64,000 nt of DNA from Pycnopodia helianthoides (taxonomy: Eukaryota > Echinodermata > Asteroidea > Forcipulatida > Asteriidae), in the NCBI GenBank assembly GCA_032158295.1, contig CM063259.1, positions 14,530,064 through 14,594,063 of the forward strand, written 5' to 3'. The notes under the pieces were generated by a model. The model saw only the letters and a program-made list of their open reading frames with translations. It did no database searches and had not been told where the DNA came from. The position numbers and the translations under genes are program-made. Every line of letters begins with the position of its first letter. The stretch's first letter is position 1. Below, piece after piece: positions 11,750 to 62,223 of the stretch.

Positions 11750-13266
11750 ACAGGTTTCATATGAAGCACACACCGAAGCAAAACAATCAAATAATGCAAG
11801 CAAAAAAAGCATATCATGAAGTTTTGTGTTCTCCGGGCCGATACATGCAAGCTACATGATGATACGCGCCACTTGCAACTGCCAAGAAGCAATTTAATAA
11901 TTAAATAAATAAATATTCGTCTTTTTTTTTGGGGGGGGGGAGAGGAACACTTCAGATCAAATGCGGGAAAATGTTTAAAAATAAAACCATTTAGAATGCC
12001 CCAGATTTCACAGTTGGGGCTTAACCAAATAGGAACAAAAAGTCAAAAAATATTCCGAGGACCTTGTATTCAATTCAATGAGCTTTGGCCAAACTTCGAA
12101 AATTTGGGTTCAGAATGCCCCACTTTTTTTTGAAAAATTCAAGGAGAACCCAGATATACATTTAAATTTTGAGGGCAGGGGGAAATGCCAATGTTATTCG
12201 TAGGGCCTAAATGTACATCAATGTACATTATACGGTATAAGTGTCATGCTATGCTTTGCGTTAGCTGCGTGGGATCCTGTATCCCTCTAATATAATAATA
12301 GTGCTGAGTCATAACTTACTTGGGAGCAGACTATATTGTATTTCCCATCCGCTGTAGTTTTTTGTTTAGTCACTGTGAAGACTGTATATATATACATGGA
12401 GTTAGCTGTGCTGTGTGTACACATTATTTCAAAACAAATATCCATCATGGGATTTTGTGTGTTCATATAAGCCAGGCATGACTTCATGATTAATTGTCTT
12501 CCCAGCAGCAGTTATATCATTACAGTTTCTTTGAATTGGAAACCACTAGGCCTATGTGCCCTTGAGCAGTTTGGAATCCTGTCATGTACATCCACACAAT
12601 GTAAAATTGTAAGCATATGTACACGTACATGTACACACTTATATAAGCATATGATACATGTACGCATTACATGTACATGCTTACAATATGTAATACAATG
12701 GGTCACTAGTCAATACAGGCAAAAATGTACAACAAAGCAGCCACTGCGATTTTAAATCGCTCAATTTCTGTCAGATCCGAGGCAGCTTGGCTAACTGCCC
12801 CTCTGCAAATGCCCGCTTAGCTCTCTAGGAACCCCGGGCCGACTAAATCACACAATTTTTCAGTAATTTTATACTTTGCAAATGCATGACATTTAACACA
12901 TTATTTAAGGCATGACACTGCTGGGCATGCTAGGGTTAATGTTGCTTGCCTCACTTGTGTTACTTAGACTTAGAGTAAGAAAAACATTTTTTTTTTTACG
13001 TTACGTGATTATTTGGTGCCGTGAACACGTGAACAAAAAAAATAATTCATTTTGTTAAATGAACACAAAATTAGAATTATTTGCCAGATTGTGCCATGAA
13101 GTCCTGTTTTGGAACTCCCTGTTTGATCATGTTTAGGTGGTTGTAAGTGAGTAGTTTAGACTTTTAATATCGACAAGAGAACAAGCCTTCAGTTAGTTAT
13201 ACTTTGTCACTGAACCCTCTGGCAATGTACATGTAACCAACCAGTGCCCATGTAGCATGATGTTTG
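11750..13266. other. Noncoding DNA, nothing assigned
   Basis: AT-rich, with a poly-T/poly-G run near 11,922-11,940 and TACATGTAC-rich patches around 12,610-12,690. No coding frame on either strand. Confidence 0.4.
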
Positions 13267-13631
13267 TTAAAGGCACTGGGCACTATTTGTAATTGTTCAA
13301 AAAAAATTGTTCTAGCATAAAAACTGACTTAGTAACAAGAGAGCTGTTGATAGTATAAAACACTGTGAGAATTGGCTCCCTCTGAAGTAATGTAGTTTTT
13401 TTCGAGAAAGAGGTAATTTCTCACTCAAATAATAAAAGACTTCAGCTGAAGCCTTTTATTATGCATCTGAAAGCACGCAAATTTGTGCAACGAGGGTGTT
13501 TCTTCTTTCATTATTTTCTTGCAACTGCGATGACCAATTGAGTCAAAATTTGTTATTTTATGCATATGATGGGATACACCAAGTGAGAATACTGGTTTTT
13601 GACAATTACCAAATGTGTCCAGTGCCTTTAA
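13267..13631 (+). mobile_element. TTAA-type MITE, family B, copy 1
   Basis: Starts TTAAAGGCACTGGGCACTAT and ends TGTGTCCAGTGCCTTTAA, so the ends are inverted repeats flanked by TTAA. The interior holds a small palindrome (AAAGACTTCAGCTGAAGCCTTT). Second copy at 26,007-26,385. Confidence 0.85.
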
Positions 13632-14134
13632 TGTGCCAAAATACGTTGTTAAATTTAGTTCAAATGCCAATTTTTGTATTTATTAACCTGGCTCAGTACG
13701 TTAGACAACCCACATTGTCTGGGGGGAAACACACAATGTGATATCTTTGCATCTTCCATGACCAAGGCTGTGATTGATTTACGTTTTGGTCTCTTTTTTT
13801 CCCGTCGCAGTTGAGTGGTCTTGACCTTGTTTGCTTATTAGCATAATTAATTCAATTATTTCATTTTGGGCCATGATGATAATCTTATCCCACAAGATCT
13901 GATTGTACATTATTTACATTGTTACTGCTCCAGTGTAAAACATGGGCAAATAATTCATGGAGTGTTTGTTTTGTGGCAGGCATATTTTATCAAATGAAAT
14001 ATGGGCCTCAATGTCGGGTACATGTTTGGTTATATTCTAACCAATCGTAGAAACAAAAACTGAAGTGTATAAATTATTACTTTATGCACTCTATCTTGAT
14101 AACCTCACATCTGGAGATTGGTTTGGTTTGGTGT

Positions 14135-14605
14135 GGTTTGCAGCGGCGGCGCTAATGGGGGGGGGGGGCAAATGCCCCCCAGTTATTTTTTTTGCCCCCC
14201 CCCCAGTTTTTTCCCGGATGGTGGAAATTGAGTTTAATCCCAAACCATTGCACCCAATTTGTTACAATGTTGTTTGCGCTGTAAATAATAAATTCAATTT
14301 CATCCATCATAATTAGCTGGCACCATCAAAAAAGCCCAATACACTTTCCATCTCCGGCAATGTTAATAAAATGTGGATTTATTTATCTGTACAAGCTTGG
14401 AAACTTGCTATTTGCATTGTCTGCCCAAAACCGTAAGCAGCCATTGTACACGCAGTTCGCACAAACAGTGCAAAATCTTATTTCTAGAGTGAATTGTAGG
14501 CTTATACAGTACATTATAGACTTTTGTTTGCCCCCCCCTAAATTTAAGTTTGCCCCCCTCTTGCCCCCCAGATTAACAGGTCTGGTGCCGCCGCTGGTGG
14601 TTTGG
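14135..14605. mobile_element. MITE with CAGCGGCGGC ends in a GGTTT repeat
   Basis: The left end GCAGCGGCGGCGC is matched by GCCGCCGCTGG on the right, with G-rich and C-rich runs just inside. GGTTT microsatellite sequence lies on both sides, probably the target site. Confidence 0.6.
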
Positions 14606-14820
14606 TTTGGTTTGGTTTGGTTTATTTGTATTATTCTCAAGAACAGATTAACAATGCATAGGTTTAAAGAATAACAGAAATGATACGAAGGATCCAGGTA
14701 AAAAGCGTAAGCTCATATACAAGACCCGGAACCCATTAATTATAAATTTAGTTATTAAATTAATACATAAATACACACCATGCCGAATGTTCTCGAGTAA
14801 AAACCATTTTGATAAATAAG
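14600..14820 (-). mobile_element. Probable LINE 3' end (minus strand)
   Basis: A (GGTTT)n tract leading into TTTATTTGTATTATT has the form of a reversed simple-repeat tail of a non-LTR retrotransposon. No coding residue remains. Weakly supported. Confidence 0.3.
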
Positions 14821-14824
14821 AGAA

Positions 14825-15505
14825 CCCCCAAAAAGGCAATATTGAAGTTGCAGCATTTGAAATGCAAATGAGCATACAATTTTTGACAGTACAGATACAT
14901 CACACATTTGGAGAGAAAAAAGGAGAACCAAACAGGAAAAAATTGAAGTTACAGCATTTTAAATGAAAATGAGCCTACATTTTTACAGTACAGATACATC
15001 ACATATCTGGAGAGAAAAAAAGGGAGAACCAAACAGGAAAAATTGAAGTTGCAGCATTTGAAATGAAAATGAGCCTACATTTTTACAGTACAGATAATCA
15101 CACATCTGGAGAGAAAAAGGGGAGAACCAAAAAGGAAATATTTAAGTTGCAGGTCATTTGAAATGAAAATGAGCTACAATTTTACTGTACAGATACATCA
15201 CACATCTGGAGAGAAAAAAGGGAGAACCCAAAAGGAAATATTGAAGTTGCAGCGTTTGAAATGAAAATGAGCATACAATTTTTTACAGTACAGATACATC
15301 ACACATCTGGAGAGAAAAAAGGGAGAACCCAAAAGGAAATAATGAAGTTGCAGCATTTGAAATGAAAATGAGCATACATTTTTACTGTACAGATACTGTA
15401 CATCACACATCTGGAGAGAAAAAAGGCGAACCCAAAAGGAAATATTGAAGTTGCAGCGTTTGAAATGAAAATGAGCATGATACATTTTTACAGTACAGAT
15501 ACATG
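14825..15505 (+). repeat. Satellite, ~92-99 bp unit, about 7 copies
   Basis: Each unit contains GAAGTTGCAGC, TTTGAAATGAAAATGAGC, TTTTACAGTACAGATACATC and TCTGGAGAGAAAA in that order. Units differ by small indels and substitutions. Minus-strand reading frames across it repeat the same peptide and are not genes. Confidence 0.9.
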
Positions 15506-15839
15506 TACTGTCTTTGTGCCAGAGACCTCTCGTGTATTGTATATATATATATATATAAATGCATCCTGAGCTTGCAGGATATTCTGTATGCATTGATCCC
15601 CATGCATCAATTGAATACTCTGTGGTAGACAGGCCATCATAAATTACATGAGTAGTAGATCTAGCATGGGATCTGTTCTCCTTACATTGTGTCTGGACTT
15701 TGCTAATATTTTTTATGGGGTTTTGGTATTGGAGAGGGACACTAGCCTAGAGGACATCTCTGTAATTTTATCCTTGAAAGGGCAGGGCCACTTTTTCCAA
15801 TAGGTTAAGACTTTTCATCATATTCAAGTCTATAATTTT

Positions 15840-16170
15840 GGGGGAAAAACCCACAAGACCGTAGGGCTTTTAGCTCAAAATATTCACTGGACCAGAATTA
15901 TGAGTACAAGACCAGAATTGAAGTGAGAAGAAAAAAAGCCTAAAACAGGTTAATAATTGAACTGTTTGAATTTGGAAAAGCACTAACAGAAGATTTTATC
16001 TCATTTGTATATTATGGGTAAGTAGTCTTCGATAATCAACAGACTTGTATTTATCAGACTGAAAGTCAACATTTGAATGCGAACACAAGACCGCCGGACT
16101 TGTCCAGACATGAGTTTACTGGCCCGATGCTAAAATCACTGGCCTCTGGCCTGCGGTCCATTGTCAAATT
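15840..16170 (-). mobile_element. CAGGGCTCGA-type repeat element, copy 1
   Basis: Shares with 24,074-24,430 and 47,688-47,997 the blocks GACCGCCGGACTTGTCC, TATTTATCAGACTGAAAGTC and ACCAGAATTGAAGTGAGAAG. Copy 2 shows the best ends (GCAGGGCTCGA and AGCCCTGAA), suggesting a DNA element of about 350 bp. This copy and copy 3 are inverted relative to copy 2. Confidence 0.65.
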
Positions 16171-16288
16171 TTAACCCAGCTAGAAGACACCAGTAATTTT
16201 ATCCTTGAAAGGTCAGGGCCACTTTTTCCAATAGGTATAAGACTTGCCAGGATATTATTATAATGTCTACTTGTATGGGAAAAATTGC

Positions 16289-16641
16289 TTAAAGGTATTG
16301 TACACTTTTGGTAACAGCTCAAAATCAGTGTCCACATTGTGTGTGATTCAACATATTGCACGAACAAACAAACCTGTAAAAATTTGAGCTCAATTGGTCA
16401 TCGAGGTCACGAGAAAATAGTGAAAAGAGACCTTATGTGTTTTCTGTTTTTTCAAACATTGAGTTTTGATCACGCGTGATAAAAACTATTGTTTTACTAA
16501 TTTCTCAGAAACGGTAGCATTTTAGGCAGAAATATTTTAAGGAACCCTTTCTACCAATACTTACTTTAAATCATGTAAGGTATGTGTGAATCTGTGAACA
16601 TTTGTGTTTTTCGATCTTACCAATAGTGTACAGGGCCTTAA
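16289..16641 (-). mobile_element. TTAA-type MITE, family A, copy 2
   Basis: Inverted copy of the 9.2 kb element: TTAAAGGTATTGTACACTTT at the left and AGTGTACAGGGCCTTAA at the right. Its right TTAA is also the left TTAA of the next element. Confidence 0.85.
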
Positions 16642-17042
16642 AGGAACATTACAGAATTGGTAAGAAAAAAAACTTGTAAATTACACTTTTTGATCACAGA
16701 TTTACATAAAACTTACACGGTCTAATGATGATGATAGTAAAAAACATCCCTTGAAATATTTCTGTCTGAAATGCCATTATTTGATGAGAAATTAATTTAA
16801 ACTAATTTTCCGATTGGAGTTTTTTGCTCAGTGAGCGTTTTATTCATTAGTTGAACCTATATGATTTCATGCAAATGTGTAATCGGTTTTTCACAATTTT
16901 CTCGTGACCCAGATGGCTGATCGATCTCAAACTTCTACAGGTTTGTCAGTTTATGTAGGCTATATGGTGGATTACATAAAGTGCCTACACTGCCAGCAAC
17001 TGTTTTGTTAGCAAAAACCAATTCTGTAATGTTCCTTTAAAA
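16638..17042. mobile_element. TTAA-type MITE, family C, copy 1
   Basis: TTAAAGGAACATTACAGAAT at the left and ATTCTGTAATGTTCCTTTAA at the right form a perfect terminal inverted repeat. It abuts the preceding element through one shared TTAA. Other copies: 25,135-25,518, 31,934-32,325 and 59,884-60,255. Confidence 0.9.
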
Positions 17043-17154
17043 AAGGATTTAATCACCAAGGACACCATAGGTGAAAGAGAGGCCAATGGTTTTTATGACA
17101 CTAATTAAATCCTAGTTAATGTAATTTGCTGTATGTATTGTGGGTTGAACAAAG

Positions 17155-17285
17155 AAAATTTGACTAGAACTTGAACTTGTGACCTCCGGATCAACTTGCC
17201 AGCGCTCTGCCAACTGAGCTATCTAGCCCTAATGTTGGTGGCCTCTCTAGTTTTGTCAATATCTTCGTTTGTATTGTGGTTAAAT
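17155..17285 (-). mobile_element. tRNA-derived repeat (tRNA-Asn-like head), copy 1
   Basis: On the minus strand the sequence reads AGGGCTAGATAGCTCAGTTGG, then a B-box-like GTTCAAGTTCTAG. It shares both flanks with the copy at 35,375-35,510, so it is a dispersed tRNA-derived repeat and not a functional tRNA gene. Confidence 0.7.
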
Positions 17286-17669
17286 ATCCACAGTACATGT
17301 ACTATTAGAACATGCAATTATCATTTTTTTTTTTAAATCCTTTGTTTCAATGAAATCAAGTTATACATTGTATTTTCAGTGAGACTCTTGAGACTTTGAA
17401 TTAGTCACAAATTTTTAGTTTCATATAAGTTTACTTCACTCCTTAAAAACATAGTATATTTTCTTTTGGCTCGTGAAAAATTTACTATTGGAACCAGAAA
17501 TGGGCGTGTTTGTGATTGTAATGAGGTAACAATTACCAGCAGAATAAAAGTTGATATTCTGAAATTACGTTCTGACATGCAATTGAACTGCACTAAAAAG
17601 TGAGCTCAAAAATATTGATGCAAGGAGGGTGAAGAGATTTTGTGACCTTTGACCTACAGTGTACCTTCC

Positions 17670-17917
17670 TTGCAGTGGTACCAGTGGTTAAATGGATAGT
17701 TATAAATGGGTAAACCTGCTGCGAGGGGAGAGGTTTATACTTTGTATGGAAAAGCCTTTGGAGCGCCACGGCAGCTCAGGGCTGTATACTCCTAAGGGAG
17801 CTGAGAAAGATTACAGGAATGCTATTGGCCCAATGACCAGGGCACTAATGTAAAGCGCATTGATATGTTATTGTGGAATGCGCTTTATAAGAACTAGTTA
17901 TTATTATTACTAAAAAG
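17670..17917 (+). mobile_element. 5'-truncated SINE, type 2 body
   Basis: Shares with the full element at 32,638-32,983 the blocks GCGCCACGGCAGC, GGGCTGTATACTCC, GAGCTGAGAAAGATTACAGG and AAGAACTAGTTATTATTATTA. The tRNA-like head is missing. It ends about 85 bp before the TRIP12 start codon. Confidence 0.8.
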
Positions 17918-18001
17918 TTATTCTTTTGACTGAATCCAACAGTAGCAAGAGCCATAAAACCGTTGGGCTGGGTATGTCTCCGTCTTGGACCGCCGCCTAT
18001 T

Positions 18002-56923
<38,922 letters not shown>

Positions 56924-57117
56924 CGAAGGTTGGAAGAACCGGCGGGTTGGACGTCCCCCAGACTTATCGCTATTCAAGACTCTCTCCTCATGTTGATAAA
57001 CCAACCCCCCCCAAAAAAAAATATTGCTGCAAGGAGAGTTTGCCTTGAATTGTTTGTTGGTTTTTTTGTTTTATCGTGTGGTGTTGCGGAGATTTTGGAT
57101 TTTATTTTGAGTTTAAA

Positions 57118-57266
57118 GATGTCAGCTCTCATGTCCATACAAATGCTGTGTTCATGTTCTTCAAGAGTAACGTCAGATGCTGGTATATAACAACTGCTAG
57201 ATGTCGACTCTTGTGTCGGCACAAATGATGTCGTCGTGTTCTTCAAGAGGAACGTTTGGCGTTGGA
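57118..57266 (+). repeat. ~83-bp tandem duplication in the 3' UTR
   Basis: GATGTCAGCTCTCATGTCC near 57,118 recurs as GATGTCGACTCTTGTGTCG near 57,201. The shared text continues through TGTTCTTCAAGAG-AACGT. Diverged. Confidence 0.75.
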
Positions 57267-57831
57267 CTTTACAACTTCTTGATTCTTGTCGTGGTGATTC
57301 AAGAATCTTTGTCTCAAGACTTTGGAGATTGTTCCCGGGAAATTCAGTCCCTCGATTACTCTTATACTACTGCTGGAAATGGAAAAACAGATTATGGAAG
57401 TTTATGTTTATTGGCATAAAACAAAACTGGTCTAGAACAAAGTAGCTATTAAGAATTGCTGATATTATTGTTGGATTACTTGGCAACGTTGCTTGGACTG
57501 GGATCCAAGTTGACATTATTCTTTGTTAAAGGCATCAGAAGGCTTGTATTTTAGTTCAGCATAAATCAATGTAATGTAAGATATTTAAAAAACAAAAACA
57601 AAGACAGCTTGGAGGCGTGTGTACCTGTTGGAGTATGAGCAATGATTCTTAAAAGATTGTTGGAAAGAGGTATTCTTATATGCACTTCGATCCGCAGGCT
57701 TCGCCAACTCCATAAAGCCATGGTACTGTCACTGACTGCCCAAACAAGGATATCGTACCGAAAAGGAAGCTCAAGTTGGGAATGTCAAAAACGGCTTAAG
57801 TGATTCTTTGTGAACATATAAAGAGGCATCG

Positions 57832-57990
57832 TAGGCCTGGATTTACATCTTGGAGAGGGCAAGGACATTTTTCATTGTGCAAAGGGCACTTACATTGGAA
57901 AAAAAACTTCAAGTCTATGGGAAACTTTTGAAGGGGCACCAAGGCCAACGAAGTCCAGGCCTCCGTGGCCTCCGTGTAATTCCAGGCCTG
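57832..57990 (+). mobile_element. CAGGCC-ended MITE
   Basis: Left end AGGCCTGGATTTACATCTTGG, right end GTGTAATTCCAGGCCTGG. A fragment of its interior (TTTTTCATTGTGCAAAGGGC onward) is repeated at about 58,270-58,355. Confidence 0.75.
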
Positions 57991-58936
57991 GCGTTGTCTC
58001 TGCACTTCAGCACAAGGGCATCGCAAATGTCATCATCAAGCATTGTTATTTTGTCAATAAAGGAAAATAATATCACTGACTTGGGCTGAGTGAGGGAAGG
58101 CTAAAGAAGTAAACCTTGTCGCTGACCTGCACTGGGATCTGTTCTGCCACTTTTAAGAAGTGGGTTTTTTTTGGCAGAGAACAATGATTGATTTGCTCAT
58201 CCAGATTGATCACCTCGGCTGATGGACTTCCTCGTCCCTGTCTATGTTGTCGATAAGCCTTTCTTGTTTTTTTCATTGTGCAAAGGGCACTTACATTGGA
58301 AAAAAAACTTAAAGTCTATGGGAAACTTTTGAAGGGGCACCAAGGCCAACGAAGTTATGCGTTTCCAAGGAAGCTCTAGTGTTACCGCGTTGCCGATTCC
58401 CACATAAAAGAAGATCCTTGTTGTTGAGGAGAACCCTAGTCACTTGAAAAGCTATCCCTCGTTGAGAAGTGGACTCGGCAATTGAAAACCTTGCTGCTGA
58501 TTTGCTCGTGTTCCTTTTGAGATTTTGTGAAAAGCAGGAAGTCTTTACTCCGGTCGGCAAGCTTTGACTCGTATCAAAACATCCATTCCAAGGAAGCTTA
58601 TAACTTACTAATTTGCTTAAAGATTTCGTTTAAACAGATTCTGAGTTTTTCGAGGACAGCTTGAGCACGTAGGTGTAGCACTAGTAAAAGGTCATTGGGA
58701 TCTAATTACATTGAGCTGCTTGGCTACGTGAGATCACTAAGCAAAATATTTACACATTATTTGGTTTTGGGGCTTGTAAATTGTATCTGAAATCAGTCAA
58801 GTGACCCTTAATGTATTTTCTGGAACTTTACACCATGTTGCTGCTCCCGAATTGTTGTTCCTTTTATTTTAAGGGGTAAAAAGCTGATGTGGTGGCATTT
58901 ATAATAGCACAATGGCGATATTGGCATAGGTTCACA

Positions 58937-59133
58937 AGCCCATATTTCATAAAGGCTGTGAGCACAAAAAAAATGCTAAGCACAGAAAAATACTGCTTAT
59001 CAGAAACTGGCTACCAGCCAACCTTCCATAAAGTTGACGTAGTTGTGACTGGTGCCCCATTAAATTTTTCGCTTAGCAAAGAAATGTGTTAAGCAGTATT
59101 TTCTGCTAAACACTTTATGAAATTGGGCCCTGG
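58937..59133. mobile_element. Palindromic MITE with GGGCCCAATTTCAT ends, copy 5
   Basis: Diverged left end CCCATATTTCATAAAGG and right end CTTTATGAAATTGGGCCC, with TGCTAAGCAC/TGTTAAGCAG motifs inside. Confidence 0.75.
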
Positions 59134-59883
59134 CTGAAAGACACTTAACTTTTTTGTCGAAAATTCATGGAGTGATTTGTTGAAGAAAAAAAACAATGTC
59201 AAGTTTTTGTGTTTCTTTCTTGGAGAAAACGAATTCAAGATTTGTGTGTCTTTCTTGAAAGATAATGGATATCAAGGGAATCACGTTATGATCACCTTAG
59301 TCCAATCGGCCCTTCTTCATGTCGATAGCACAATATCCCACAAAATTGTAAAAGTCACGTCAAAGGTTTAAAATCCATAGAGATTTGTTTTAAGGTTTAT
59401 TTATCACATAAAACCAACATCTTTAAGGAGACATAGATGATGACCTGTTTGAAGAGGTTCAGTGTGATGTGGAAGTTTAAAGGGAAGAGTGTTTATAGGA
59501 TTCTTCGGATTGATGATTTTGACCAACTCTGAATCAACGTTTAATTAGAACTCTGTTGATTTGATTTGATTTGGGTTCTTTCTTTCTTTTTTTCACAAGT
59601 TGAGCGAATGGAATAACTTCGAACTAAATTGGTATAAGCTCGGCAGCCTTAAGGTTGGTCTCATCTAGCTGTAAAGCGAGGTTTTCACTCAATCACTCAT
59701 GATCACAATGATTTATAATATTAAAAAAAAAAATGAAAAACAAACTTAATCTTTAACCAAAAAAATGTAAACATGAAAAATATTACTAACAAATCAAGGG
59801 AAAATCATTTAATTAAAAATATAAATGATCTTTGTACATAAAGGGAGAAACACTGATGAGAATAGTGTGCTAATGAAGAGGAC

Positions 59884-60255
59884 TTAAAGGAACATTACAG
59901 AATTGGTAATTGTAAAATATACTTTTGGTCACAGATTTACATAAAACTTACACGGTCTAATGATGATGATAGTAGAAAACATCCCTAGAAATATTTCTGC
60001 CTGAAATGGCATATTTGATGAGAAATAAATCAAACTAATTTCCGATTGGAGTTTATCGCTCATGAGCGTTTTATTCATGTGATAACACATGCAATTTGTA
60101 AACGGTTTTGCACTATTTTCTCGTGACCCAGATGGCCGATCGATCTCAAACTTCTACAGGTTTGTCAGTTTATGTAATATGGTGGATTACATAAAGTGCT
60201 TACACTGCCAGCAACTGTTTTGTTAGCAAAAGCCAATTCTGTAACGTTCCTTTAA
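59884..60255. mobile_element. TTAA-type MITE, family C, copy 4
   Basis: TTAAAGGAACATTACAGAAT and ATTCTGTAACGTTCCTTTAA ends. Confidence 0.9.
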
Positions 60256-61435
60256 AAAACAGCAAATGAGCATCGTAAAATGTTTGTACAGGCTAATTGA
60301 GGAAAAACTGTTTTAAAATAAAGGTTACACAACTGATAAATAACGTTAGCTTGGGATCTGAAGCCATGCAATTTGTATTGAAAAACTTTAAACGTGTATA
60401 TCGAAAACGTAAGAACTTGTGTAACACTAAGGCATATTATTTACACGTTTTGTACAGCAGAAAGATAACAAAAAAAGCATACTGTATTATATCAGCCAGT
60501 GGTTTTGTCTGTGATGCCCACAATGTTGCTAAAGGTATTCTCAATGGGGTGCGGGAGGGGGAAGGGGGAAGATATTTCTACCATTTACATCTATAAGCAT
60601 TTACATTTACATCTACCTATTTACACCTATACCAAGGTTGAATCTTACCAAGGGTTAATCGCATAGAACTCCATGACAGAAAACATAGCTTGGTGAATCG
60701 TACCTGCTTGGCAATAGTTTATGGTAAACAGGGCAAACTTCAAGCCCCCAAAAAGGTTTTTTAAAACCAATTTTTAAACATTGGCAAGAATCCAGGGGCA
60801 AGTGTTATACTTATGTAGTAGTTAATTAATATGAAGACGAATAGTTTAAACAGTCACAATGGGTTCGTTTGATGAATATAAGGTAAAGCATTGGTACATC
60901 AATACAGGCATGCAACTCGGATTTCTCAGTGGCTAGTCCGTTTTCAAAGACATGACAATGTTACCAGTGCTGCACCTTAGTATATCTTTAAGAATAACAC
61001 ATTTTGGGAAACCTAACTGATCCAGTCGTTCAACATTTAAGTATCAATATTTGGTAAAAACGAAGTATCGATTTCCTTTATTGTAAATAGTCTTTAAAAA
61101 CAAAGTGTTGAAGCTGGATGTAAATGCCCTACAACAGAGTTTATTTGAAAAAAATGTCAAAACCTTGGTTTGTAAAGTGGCATGTTTGAATTGTTTTCTT
61201 CTTTACTTTGTTAAACTTATACAAATGTTACAGACTGGACACCGTGACCTTGGCAATAAAACGCAGATGTACACTTAAAAAAATATGGTTTGATTTTGCT
61301 ATTTATAGGCATTCTCTTCATTCAAATGTTGTTTGGGGAAAAAAATCTAAATTTGTAACCCGAACTCTTTTGATTTATGCTTTCTTTATTCGGTTTTGAA
61401 GGATGCATGCTAGAGTGTGACCGGATGCAAATTTA
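60256..61435. other. Intergenic DNA, nothing assigned
   Basis: AT-rich with no coding frame. An AATAAA at 61,255-61,260 could be a distal polyadenylation signal. Confidence 0.4.
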
Positions 61436-61531
61436 TTTTCTGCAGCACACGTCGGCTATGGAGTCAACAGTTAAGGGATAGCGAAGAACAGCCTAACTGT
61501 TGACTGTATTGACGAAGTATGCTGCAGAAAA
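61436..61531 (+). ncRNA. Hairpin of pre-miRNA-like geometry
   Basis: TTTTCTGCAGCA pairs with TGCTGCAGAAAA and, further in, GTCAACAGTTA pairs with TAACTGTTGAC. About 15 bases between them pair partially, and a loop of about 20 bases closes the stem. The total is 96 nt with a stem near 38 bp, the size of an animal miRNA precursor. It could equally be a small foldback element; only one copy was seen in the window. Confidence 0.3.
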
Positions 61532-62006
61532 AAAATCGCTGATCGGATCACTAAGGAGTCTTCACAACGGTGCAAAGCAAACCACTAAACTTATAGTTAG
61601 GCTTGGTTCAAGTTCTCCATTTTTGTCATACGGATCAACAGAGGGCGCTATCTCAGAAGTCAGGATTTTTGTAAACAGTTTTTTTCAGGCAAAACTTTCG
61701 ACTCCACATTGAGAACTAATAAATCTTGTGGACGCTTGGACTAGATTTCACAACGAATCCGTTTTATATTTACTCCGTGTATTTACGTGGGTGGCTTCTT
61801 TCACTTTTTGTTATTACGGGTTCCAATTGTGTCGGACTGTTTGTTACTGGAGAGTTTGTCCTTGCCTGGGTTTAAAAAGTGTACGTCATTGGAGTTGATC
61901 CTGCCTTTTTATAATCTGACCGGAAAGATATCGCTTGTCTATTTTTATACTTTTTCTGTCGAGGACAAACAATGCATTTGTGCTAAAGGCCCTGAGCACA
62001 ATTTAT

Positions 62007-62013
62007 TATAAAT
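62007..62013 (+). promoter_or_regulatory. Possible TATA box of the fibrinogen-domain gene
   Basis: TATAAAT about 210 bases upstream of the first ATG. Position and sequence are compatible with a TATA element, but such words are common in AT-rich DNA. Confidence 0.25.
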
Positions 62014-62223
62014 CGGGGATTGCAACGTCGTAGATTGACACACATTTGGCTTTTTGTGTGACTCTGTAAATTCAGAAAGATACAAATCCAACTCTTGTTT
62101 AATATTTACAGTCACTTGGATGGAGATCCTTTCATAAAAGAAAGGCTTATTAATAAGTGATTGCCATGGTAACTAATACACTCGGTGTCGAGAGGAGACA
62201 GGGGGTCTGGCAGACGAAATTAA

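Larger units (their letters stand above)
56924..58080 (+). other. Probable TRIP12 3' UTR
   Basis: No coding frame. AATAAA polyadenylation signals occur at 58,056-58,061 and, much later, at 61,255-61,260. Contains a tandem duplication and a CAGGCC MITE. The true end cannot be fixed from sequence alone. Confidence 0.45.

Noticed and set aside
15198..15593. 131-residue minus-strand ORF with repeated HFHFKRCNF peptide
   Set aside because: Translation of the ~97-bp satellite.
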